This document shows, piece after piece, positions 10,925 through 20,700 of a stretch of 64,000 nucleotides of DNA. A program made the translations under genes and the position numbers. The notes under the pieces are model-generated. The model was given only the letters and a program-made list of their open reading frames with translations. It ran no database searches and was not told the DNA's origin. How positions within the stretch are numbered: position 1 is the stretch's first letter; each line of letters begins with the position of its first letter. This DNA is from Malachius bipustulatus (taxonomy: Eukaryota; Arthropoda; Insecta; Coleoptera; Melyridae): assembly GCA_910589415.1 (NCBI GenBank), contig OU342637.1, forward strand, positions 24,341,162 through 24,405,161. Reading direction: 5' to 3'.

Positions 10925-11660
10925 ATAGAGCTATTTGATAATTACTGCATTTTGGCGTGTTGAATACAAGACAGTTTTTCGGTCACCACCCCTTTTTTCT
11001 ATAGGTGCTTCACCATGCTTAAAAAAACTGCTTCATAACGTAAGCTAATCTATGCTTTGTTATGCCTAAAATTCCTAGGAATGCTGGCTGACAAACAAGA
11101 ACAGTGTTTTTTGTGTCGTCTCGCACATGGCAGTAAATCTGGAATTTTTTACTTGCATGGGTATTGGAAGTAGGGCGACGACGCTTAGTCTGTGTAACGG
11201 TGCAATACTTTAGAAGAAAGGCATCTTGAGTTTGTTTGTTAGATGTTTTATAAAATGCATCCCTAAAATTTTTTATTTCTTTCATTTTTAGAGATGTACA
11301 TTTAAGTTTATTCTTTTTCACATGCTGACATGTTGGAAACTCTGGCAAGTCCTTAGATGCGTAGGTACCTGTAAAAGAAAGACTTACTGTTTTTATGATG
11401 ATAACAGACCCTTAGTAATGACATTTTATTGTTAGAAGCTCATAAAAACACTTTAACATCCGTATATCAACTTAAAAATCATATTAGCCTTTTCAAAGAT
11501 AATAACAATACTTTAATAATTCTATCCAAAGTAATTAGATAAATGAATTTTTTCCACTAACCTTAGCTTCTTGGCCACATTTCGTTTCCAGGTAGCCGTA
11601 TTGCGTTGTCGCTTTCTGGCACTATTTGTTGTCACAGGTGTAGCACATACCTCCATTGTA
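10925..11660 (-). pseudogene. Transposon-derived insect protein, decayed
   Basis: The minus strand has an N-terminal exon at about 11552-11653 (MEVCATPVTTNSARKRQRN then TATWKRNVAKKLR, GTTAGT donor). A second block at 11019-11348 begins DLPEFPTCQHVKKNKLKC and ends FLGILGITKHRLAYVMKQFF. The next residues (KHGEAPIEKRGGDRK) lie in another frame after a run of seven Ts near 11026, so the gene is frameshifted, and it stops soon after, near 10925. The KNKLKC, ITKHR and RRGGDR-type motifs belong to a large, poorly named family of transposon-associated proteins in insect genomes. The two exons also do not join in phase at the visible splice sites. A domesticated gene is unlikely. The exact superfamily is not assigned. 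Confidence 0.55.
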
Positions 11661-12567
11661 TTAGCCTTATTAAGACTATTGTGTTGATTACTTCCTAATT
11701 AATTATTTTTGTTAAAACCTAGATCACTACAGAACGGACTGGCAACAAACACTCTCTGCAATTAATAAACTTCAGGGTTATGAGCCACTAAAAAAATCGC
11801 CCTGTAATAACTTTATGAACTGCTGCGAGCTGCGATTGGCTGGAGCGGATATTGCCGCCTTTGATTCGTATTCTTTACTGGATATTGCTGACTTTGAAAC
11901 TAAGGAGTATTTTCTAGCTTACATTTACACTGGATATAGTCGGATTTTGCCACTAACATACTCTGGGATCCCATAGAGAATGAAATACAACTACGATACC
12001 ATATTTATCTCGATTTCCTCAAAAATGGATATTGCTACCTTTGATTCTAGACCCCTCAATTTTTACTTTTCTAGTGCGTGCGCAGGTATTTAGCTGCAAA
12101 TAAGCTAGTGTTGGGAGACGCTCGCTCATCAACTGACAGGATTAAAAGACAACCATCATAACCCAAAGAAAAGAAGTATTTTTATTTTTACTTTTTTGCC
12201 ATCATCATCATACCATAACCTTAATGTATTTTCAGCATTCAGCAATAGCAAAGAAAAGAAGTAATAAGACCTTTTTTTTACTTCTTTGATTTTAAGATTT
12301 TTCTTACTGTCTCACCCTTCCATTCGTGGGTTAGATTAGATTTAGAATTTACAGGTTACTCGTTGTTCTCTTTACAGTTCCACGTTCCAAAAGACTGGTT
12401 CAACTGTTTTAAATTCTAAAACCATTGGACCAGTTTCAGCTCTGACGTCTAATTTTTCAAAATCATACACCTGCTAGCTGGTTTGAAAGCCTACAACAAG
12501 AAAAACCCTTCTTTGACCGCAGTGGCACCACCTCTTTTGTAACTAAGCTTAAACACTTTCTTAGTGA
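11661..12567. other. Gene-poor interval with protein-like debris
   Basis: Two related phrases, GATATTGCCGCCTTTGATTC (about 11845) and GATATTGCTACCTTTGATTC (about 12028), suggest an internal repeat. If the hAT element at 12576-13575 is removed, 12460-13655 gives an open stretch (residues like WFESLQQEKPFFDRSG... FLSDTAASDLSTCKC). This may be the end of an old coding element. No family was recognised. Confidence 0.35.
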
Positions 12568-13583
12568 CACTGCCGCAGAGCTGGCCATGTACTCGAGTAC
12601 TTTACTCGTATTTTTGTTACGAGTAAAAAAACTACTCGTAATGTTTTACTCACAAGTACTTTCCATCCAAAATACTGGTAAATATCTAGATGAGCGGCAT
12701 AGGTATAGGGCGAAATGGCTTATACTATCGGATAGCTCGTGTCTCTAGGAGTATCAAGGTACCATTGAATTTTTGCGCCGGCAAGTAATAGTCGAGATAT
12801 AAGGCCTTAAAGTGTCATCCTTGCCCTAATACGTGTATTCGTCATATGATTGCGTTCGAACAGGAAACGCTCGATCGTCGTGTGACCGTCGGATAAGCGA
12901 GCTGCCTGTTCGCGCGTATAATGTTCGAATACACGTATTAGGGCAAGGATGAAACTTTAAGGCCTTATTTCTCGACTAATACGTGCCGGCGCAAAAATTC
13001 AATGGTACCTTGATACTCCTAGAGACACGAGCTATCCGATAGTATAAGCCATTTCGCCCTATACCCATGCCGCTCATCTAGATATTCACCAAAATACTTA
13101 CTACTCGTACGGATAAGTACAATTACAACTACTCGAGAAATTTTACTCGTCAAATACGGATATTTTTACGGATAGTAATGACGTCATGCCGTCAGCAGGG
13201 AACCGATCTGAAAACGAGTCACAGTCCTGCGCAATTGCACTGTCACTGTCACTAGTAATGCCAGTGTCACTATTCAAATTCATTTCAAGGTTTCAGGCAG
13301 GTTAGCAAGCCTGACGTCATAGGCTGGTTGCGCCTTGACCACTGACATGACATGAGTAACATGCCTTGTTTATTGGTATCATGATCGATCATGCGCACGA
13401 CACGAATAAAACTACTCGTACTTGTTACTCGTGGTTTCACGAGTATTACTCGTACTCGTCCACCTGTTTGTGCCAAAGTACTTACGAGTAAATACTTACG
13501 AGTACATTTTCCAAGTACTCGTACTCGAATTATTTACGAGTACTCTTTTCAGTACTCTACTCGTGCCCAGCTCTGCACTGCCG
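12568..13583. mobile_element. hAT-type non-autonomous element (copy 1) with 8-bp target duplication
   Basis: The element spans 12576..13575. Its ends are CAGAGCTGGCCATGTACTCG and the inverse of ...ACTCGTGCCCAGCTCTG. It is flanked by the direct duplication CACTGCCG (12568-12575 and 13576-13583), the 8-bp size typical of hAT transposition. The interior is packed with ACTCGTA/TACGAGT repeats and carries no transposase. It is interrupted by a second element at 12677..13090. Confidence 0.93.
12669..13098. mobile_element. Near-perfect hairpin element nested in the hAT copy
   Basis: The element spans 12677..13090 (414 bp). Its ends are GGTAAATATCTAGATGAGCG and ...CGCTCATCTAGATATTCACC. The target duplication AAAATACT lies at 12669-12676 and 13091-13098. 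The arms pair over about 170 bp, including GCGAAATGGCTTATACTATC and GGTACCATTGAATTTTTGCG. Only the central 80-100 bp is unique. The same element without its host occurs at 29798. Confidence 0.93.
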
Positions 13584-13864
13584 CCTCCGACCTGTCCACC
13601 TGTAAATGCACCATCGACATTGATTATAAGTATTATAACAAAACCAATGTTATGTTGGTAATCCTGTACAATCTGTCGCTAAATTTTACCCTACCATATA
13701 AAAAACCTTCTTGCGCATCAATCGCAGAAATAGTGTATTTTTATGCGATTCAATAATAAATATTTTCTTCCTATTTTTTTTTTATAATGAATATAATGAA
13801 AAAATAATCCGATTTTTTGGGGGGGAAAAGCGGAAAACCACCTACCTACCAAAAAAAAAAGAAT

Positions 13865-13949
13865 AGCCCTCTCGTGGTTTCGAACCCGCATCAACAGTTT
13901 ACTATTTAGGCAAGGGTTCGCTTGCCTAACTAACTGAGCTAAAGGTGCC
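13865..13949 (-). repeat. tRNA-like SINE segment
   Basis: The minus strand begins GGCACCTTTAGCTCAGTTAG (an A box like that of a true tRNA). It then forms a 9-bp hairpin (TTAGGCAAG/CTTGCCTAA) and carries a B box GGGTTCGAAACC. The extra hairpin in place of the D and anticodon arms, and the lack of a matching acceptor stem, argue for a tRNA-derived repeat rather than a working tRNA gene. Confidence 0.4.
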
Positions 13950-14857
13950 TTTCAAATATGTAGCGATGATCGAGTAGGTATATGTAGTACGTCCAATACT
14001 TCATCCTACACATTTTATTTTTTAAACTAGTCATATCTTAGTTATTAAAAGACCAATTTGAATACTTTTTTCACCCGCATGTAGGTGATTTAATTGTCGT
14101 TGCGATTGCTCTTCTAATTTTCAGAACCATTCATAATTGAATGTGAAAAAAAATAAAAAAGAAATTGCGAACCATTTCATCGATTTAATAAGTGCAAGCT
14201 AATTTTGCACAAGCGAAAAACTTTTTTGTTTTTCGTTTAAAGTGCTACATTAATCGAGGAGAATTGAAGCTAAGACATCAAATTATATGTTAAAGCAAAA
14301 AAAAATGGAAAATTTCGGTTCAACTTCTTCAAAAATGGACTCATAAACGGTTATAGAATTGACACATTTTCACCCTTTTTCCTACCCACGACACTGGCTT
14401 ATTAATGGAAAATATGCTAATTTTATTGCATTAACTCAAATTTCCAATAATTTTCTTCAAATCCTGTTAATTTGATTTCAAAGTTTTTTTCCCATCTTGC
14501 TCATACAGGGGTTCAAATATTGGCAAATTTTTCAAAAATTAAAATGACCGCCATTTTGAAACGGCTCGACCGATTTTGCTCAAGTACAATACCAGACCAG
14601 TTTTTATAGATATCTTACTCCCACAAAAATTTCAGCCTCCTAGATTCAAAACTGCGACCTGAAATGAGATGACAAAAACCGGATACCTGGAATTTTGAAT
14701 GGACACCCTGTAGAAGTGATGGGACTTTTGGAAAGTTTTTCAACGAAAATCCAACGTCATTCCCAAATTTTACAAGGACCCAAAATTTCGTTCACTAATC
14801 TTAAAAGATAAAGCCACAGGAGCGTTTTTAAAATCGAAATTTCGCGATTTTGGAGAA

Positions 14858-15010
14858 ATATATATATATATATATAAATATATATATATATATCGTGGGC
14901 AGGTGAATTTTGGAAAACCACTTTTTCGTGATCTGGGGGTCATGATCGGTGGACATTTGATGAGTTTGGATGATTTTCGAAAAGTGATGTCGTCCTCAAT
15001 AGTGTATTTT
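14858..15010. repeat. TA microsatellite plus a family-specific element end
   Basis: An interrupted (TA)n run at 14858-14892 is followed by CGTGGGCAGGTGAATTTTGG and a further 100 bp. That 100 bp recurs inverted at about 41741-41880, where it ends CCTGCCCACGATATATACAG. Both copies sit beside TATA-rich DNA, so the CGTGGGCAGGTG end appears to be a repeat terminus that targets TA tracts. Confidence 0.6.
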
Positions 15011-15058
15011 TTGTTAAAAAATACACTAATAAAAATAAATCCTCCAAATTCCGGTTCG

Positions 15059-15151
15059 GTAAGTCAGGTCTTTGGTCAGGGTAGGTTTTTTTTTCATTTC
15101 AAGGCCATTTTAAGGAAAAAAAAACCCTACCCTGACCAAAGCTGACTTACG
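15059..15151. repeat. Strong local hairpin
   Basis: GTAAGTCAGGTCTTTGGTCA with GGGTAGG(T)n at 15059 pairs with (A)nCCCTACCCTGACCAAAGCTG ACTTAC at 15120-15150. The arms are about 35 bp and the loop about 25 bp. The origin is probably a small foldback element. Confidence 0.7.
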
Positions 15152-15368
15152 ACGCATTTATTTTTATTTATAGGTATGGTAGGGTAAAATTTAGCGACAG
15201 ATTGTACAGGATTACCCCAATGTTTCTTTATTAGCGCCCCCTCCCACACTGTGTTGAAAGAAGTGCTAGTGCTATCGCTACAACTACAGTTAGGTGCTAG
15301 AACTGTTAAATTCAGATATTCAAAATCGGGGAGCTTAACAGGAGACATAATATAATAATCATCAGGAT

Positions 15369-16254
15369 GAGTTATAAAACAATCGGTTCAGTCGAAGAAT
15401 TGGTGAATCATCCTGTCGAGTTGAAGGTAGAAAGTGGCTCAATGGATGTAAATATAAAACTGGAACTGGAACCAGACGATCTGTTATAATAGTTGATAAC
15501 AACTGTCCAGACTTGGTATTTCAGAAGACACCATTATTTAGTATTAGTACTGTCACCGTCAAACAAGAACCTCTCAATTCATTTGTGGATGTAAAAAATA
15601 CACAAACAGCATTCGATTATTTACAAGAAGAAGAAGAAGATTACGTGAAGACTTCTGGATCTACAGCAGCATCTTGTAAGGCTGAAGAAGGTTCTTATGA
15701 AAATGAAAATTTTGAAAAAAGTTACCATGTCAGAAGAAAATGATGCAGCAGTGATAGTGAAAGAGGAGCTTGAACAGATTAAAGAAGAAATAATGGATAT
15801 TGAAGAACACAAACCGGGATCCAAGACATTATTCATAAACAGCAAGAATGATAATATTGATTCAAAAAGTATGAATAAGAACACTTTTGGTGAAGAGTAC
15901 TTTTGTGCATTTTGTGATTACAAGACACAACTGTAAAACTGATTTTTATGTCCACTTTAAATGTTTGCACCATCAATTTGTGGTGGTAGTGGACTGTGTG
16001 AGGTGTCTGTTTGAAACAAAATTGAAGAGCCACTTGATCGATCATTCAAGTTACTGTAAACACTCGGAACACTGTAAATTATACAAGTGTTCCGAATGCC
16101 AGTATCAAACAGAATGGAAGGCGAACTTGGCTAGGCATTTAGACTTCAAAAGATGCAGAAGCAGAATATCTACCCGTTTTATAACTTGAGATTAAAGATT
16201 TATTTCTCAAGCATTTGAAGATTCGCGAACCTTGGAGATTCATAAACCCCAGCA
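15369..16254 (+). pseudogene. Chimeric, multiply frameshifted zinc-finger pseudogene
   Basis: It begins MSYKTIGSVEELVNHPVELK, like the gene at 46188. A 5-bp insertion (TAATA) at about 15490 creates a stop and frameshift. The next block (15513-15743) still matches the 46188 gene (VKQEP, DYLQEEEEDYVKTSG). After another shift, 15728-16190 matches the minus-strand gene at 28747 instead (VKEELEQIKEEIMDIEEHKP, CAFCDYKT, KLYKCSECQYQT), with a further shift at about 15930. The tail at about 16192-16254 resembles the gene at 59188 (IKDL..KHL, LEIHKP.EVNE). At least three lesions make it non-functional. The mosaic similarity points to an ancestral copy or gene conversion. Confidence 0.85.
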
Positions 16255-17746
16255 GGTGAATGAAATAATAATTGCTAAAATATAATTTTGAATGTAAATT
16301 ACATGAAGGCAAAACATAAATATGCATTCAGATTAAATTAAATAAAATTTGTATATTTTTGTACATACTCTTAATTAATAAACTTGCAAGTAGAATTTAA
16401 GGAATTTTGGCTGCAACTAACCTGAATTGAGGCACATTTAGCTGAAATTTTTTATTTTACAATAGAAAATACAGTTACAATAAAAATATAATACTTCTTA
16501 TATCTACATTAATGGAAATGTTAGAATATATTAATGAATATGTACAACTTTGGTTTTGAGGTGTCCTTGATATCCGGTTCATGGGGCGCCCCGGCCCCCC
16601 TCTCATAACATTATCTCTCAATTAAAACGGGGCACCCGTACCAGATTGCTTCCAGTATACAGAGTGAATCGCATAATATAAGTTATATATCGATTTTTGC
16701 TCAAGATTAAAGTTAATGATCTCAAGATGTTCATATGTTCCTATTAATTCACCCTGTATTTGTGGATTTTATAAAAATGATAAACATTCGTTAATAAATT
16801 TAACGAGACACGGAATTGAATAATTAAAATGATTAACTAATCGATCTAAATAATACTTTAAGTAGTACGAGTTATGGATTAATATTCTTATAAAACTATA
16901 TTAACTCAATTTTTTCATTAATTAATAATTATTAGTCTACTTCTAAAATTGGAAAAAAATTAAAAAATTAAGTACACGGGCACAAGATAAAAAGTGGTCT
17001 AAAAGTCTTTATCACAATATAATCATGGACGGTTTTTTGGAGATTGATCGTGAGCTAGAAGATAATTATTCGTTAAAAGAAAGTGAGTAAAATGTAAAAA
17101 GAGATTATAAAAATAACAAACAAATCTTCTTTTTACATTAAATTATAAATACATTATCAGTTATTGCTTCCCCCAACTTGCATAGTGTTGAGCAACATTA
17201 TTATTTGTAAAATTAGCTACGTCTACGTTCTAGGAGATATTCCATCATCAAGAATATCGCTTGAAAGGTGTAAGATTGAAATAAATAAAATTCTAGAATC
17301 ACACAATTAATAATCGAAGTAATATCAATAAGAAATAAAATAAATACTCTCATTCGGCACGATTCTAACTACTTTTGCTTCAAGTTAACGTGTCTTAACG
17401 TCTTTTGTTTACATCTGCCAGTCTTTTTTTTTAATTATAGCAATTACTCTTCAACTTTAACAGAAGCTGAAATTGAAAGTAAATTAAAGCAGTCAACTCA
17501 CGCTAATATTAAAGCAAAACAATCAAAATTGCGCCGATTGACCTGACGATGCGTTATTAATCTAATGAGCATTAAAAAGTATCCATTCGTTAGATGAAAA
17601 CAGTCTCAGAATAAAAAAAAGTAATAGAGTCAAGAAAAGGCAAGAAAAATTTAAAAAAAAACACGAAAAAATAAATAACCGCAACTAATAACGAATCAAC
17701 GTTAAATCAAGAAACGATCGATCGTTAAATAAAAACGATCCAAACT
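16255..17746. other. crumbs 3' UTR and intergenic DNA
   Basis: AT-rich sequence downstream of the crumbs stop codon, with several AATAAA-type signals on the minus strand (for example near 16450). A roughly 105-bp miniature element with ATACAGRGTGAAT ends lies at about 16656-16760. No other gene was seen. Confidence 0.45.
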
Positions 17747-20700
17747 TCAGATGAGCCGTTCTTCGGGCGGCGGTTTGAGCACGTGATCAAGCTCGATGCG
17801 CGGATTGCAGAACTCCTGCGCGCTCGGACTGTAGGTGCCCCTCGTCGCCCGTTTGCTCCTCGCGATGTTCACCAGCACGACGAGCCCGATCAGGACGGCC
17901 ACGAGGACCGCAAACAGGACCGGTATCACGATGTAGAGGATGTTGATGTCGCCGTCCGACGTGTTCGCCGCCACCTGCAAAAAGATGTCCTTTCACTCGG
18001 GAGTCGGGGCGCGATTACAAAGATCTTACCTTGAGATCGGTGCAGTTTTTTCCCACGTAGTTGTCCTTGCAGAGACAAACGTAATCGGCGTAACTGGAAC
18101 AGCGGGACTGGCACTCCCCGTTGACGCACGGGTTCTTCCCGAAACAGGGATCCTGCAGGTTGCACTGGTGCCCGCAGAAACGCGAATCCGTGCAGTTGCA
18201 CATGTACGAGCCGGGCAGGTTGATGCAGACGCCCTCACCGCCGCACTGGACCGACAGGCTGCACTCGTCGATGTCCATCTCGCACAGCAGACCCGTGTAA
18301 CCTTCACAGAAAAATAACTTATTAAGAAAGAAGAAGAAAGGGGATGGCAGAAAATGAATAAAACAAAGAGAAATCACAGACGAAGATAATGAAGATGCAG
18401 AAAAAGAAAAACCACTCACCGGTTCCGGTACAGTTGCACGTGTACCGATTGACCCCGTCGATGCACTTTCCGTTATTCTGGCAAGGGCTGCCACCGGTCG
18501 GCGAGACGCAATCGTCGATGTTAATCTCGCAGAACTTCCCCTCGAAGCCCTTCTCGCACAGACAGAACGGCACGTCTTCGGTGACGTTGCAGAGGCCGTT
18601 CTCGCACGGCGTCACCTTGCAGAACGGCTTGTCGCACAGCAGGCCCTCCATTCCCTCCGAGCAGATGCAGGTGAAGTTGTTTCCCGTCTCCACGTCTGTT
18701 TAAAACGGATCGATTATTATTCTCGCTCGTCACTAAAGCAAAGTGCAAATTACTCACTCAGTCCGTTCTCGCAGACCGCGCCACTCTTGCAGGGTTTATT
18801 GTCGCAGGTGATGAGGAGCGGGGCCTCGCACAGTCGGCCCACAAAACCGTCCGGACACTCGCACTTGAACGTCCCGATCAGGTCCTTGCAGGTGCCGCCG
18901 TTCTGACAGGGATTGCTCTGGCACTCGTCCACTTCCGATTCGCAGCTGAAATTGTAAAACGTGTTAGAAGATGTGATTGTTTAGCGGACAGTCGCACTCA
19001 CAATTGTCCCTCGTATCCCTGAACGCATTGGCAGCTGTACTTGGCGATCTCGTCGACGCAGGTCGCGTTGTTCTCGCACTTGTTGTCCTCGCACTCGTTG
19101 ATGTTTATCGAGCAATCGTCGGCGGCGAAACCATCCGGACAATCGCACCGGTAGACCTCCTCGGAGCTGTTGCAGCGGCCGTCGTTGTAGCAATCGCTCT
19201 CGTAGCACAGGATGCAGCCGATCTCGGGCAACGTCGCGTTGTCCAGCAGGAAATTCTGAATCGAGTGGGTCAGGTTCGTGCGATCGTTGTTCAGCTGCTC
19301 GACAGTGAAGAACGGCAACAGCAGACCGCCAACTCGTATCTCGCTGAGACATCCCTGCCGATCAATCAATTTCCCGGTCAAGCAAACAGCACGAGCTCCG
19401 ATTTTAATATAAAATAGAAATCACACACGTACCTTAAATCGATCGTTTGTCTTATTTTGATCGACTTTATAGAGAGAGACGTCCTCGTTGTTAAAGTCCA
19501 GAGAATCGATCGAATTCGAGTTCAGAACGGGCGCCGTGGTCGTCTCGACGGGCACATACCCGGCCATGTACAAAGCGGACGAATCGATTATGTGGTGGTA
19601 ATCGAAAATGTTACTTTCGTCGCTGCCGGCGATAAACACCGTCCCCCCTTTGATCGTTTCGATCAGACCCGTCACGTCGAAATCCTTCACCTGGAAACCG
19701 GGCGAATCGTCCAGGACGGACTCCTTGAACCCGCCGACAAACACGGCGTCCCTCATCGTGAAGTACAACGTCAGCCATTGCCCCTCGAAGTGGTCCCTCT
19801 TGAACCGCTTCACGTTGCTCTGTTCCTTGATGCTCCACTGGACGACGACCTCGTTGTGATAGATGAAGACGGCGAAGTAGTCGCCGGCACGCCGCGCATA
19901 AAACACCGTGCCCCACGATCGGGTGCGGTACGTGATCTCGATGCTGTCCAGGTTGATGCTGTCGTCCCGGTTCGAGTCGAACCAGTAGGTGAGCGGGGCG
20001 GCGTGACCGTCGAAGGTCGCGTTCGCCAGACACTCGAAGCCGTTCTCCAGGTTCTTGCACTCGGAGTCCCGCGGGCAGTGTTCCAGCTCGCAGAACTGAT
20101 ACTCGCTGCAGTTCTTACCTTTGAAACCCAGCGAACAGTTGCAGCTGCAATTTGAGGGTGGTTAAATTAATCAACGATTCGATTGGGGGGGAAAAAAGAC
20201 GTACCGGTAATCGTTCCAGGTATTCAAGCAGACGCCGTCGTGAAGGCACGGATTCACGATGCACAGATTGTCGGAGCGGATGCCCTCCAAGACGGTGTCG
20301 TGATCGAAACTGACTTCCCCGAACGGCATCGGAATCTCCAGGTCGTTGGCTCTGAGAGGGAAGAACTCGACTACCATGTTTGACGAACCGTTACTTATCT
20401 GTGAATCGTTAATAAAAAATAACCATTTAAGTTCCATCTATAAATAAATCAACAATACAAGTCGGTATGGTTTTCTAGCAAGTTTTGCTCCACTACACCA
20501 CAATCAACCCCCCTCCTTCATCCCTAATAGATCGACAATGTTTCAGTTTAGGACTGAAGGTGGTAGTTTGGGAGATAAGTCTCAAAAGTACTTTTGAGAG
20601 TTGAGAATGGATGTAGAATGTTCTGGCACGTTTTAGTATGTTCGAGAATAAAATATGTTGAAGAATGCTCTAGAATAATTCAAAATTTGAAATACATTCC

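Larger units (their letters stand above)
13657..15216. mobile_element. Element or composite bounded by 41-bp inverted repeats
   Basis: GGTAATCCTGTACAATCTGT continues through CGCTAAATTTTACCCTACCATA at 13657-13700 and is mirrored at about 15174-15216. CCAATGTT lies just left (13644-13651) and immediately right (15217-15224), a possible 8-bp target duplication with five extra bases on the left. The interior holds a tRNA-like segment, a TA microsatellite, a shared element end and a hairpin, and no intact gene. Confidence 0.65.

Noticed and set aside
13391..13756. 121-codon open frame
   Set aside because: It lies mostly in hAT terminal repeats (TACTCGTA units), and the same frame recurs at 31614 in the second copy.
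13865..13949. Functional tRNA gene
   Set aside because: A and B boxes are good, but the acceptor stem does not pair and an extra hairpin replaces the normal arms; SINE-like.
19457..20155. 232-codon plus-strand open frame
   Set aside because: Antisense shadow of crumbs exon 14, with no recognisable domain.
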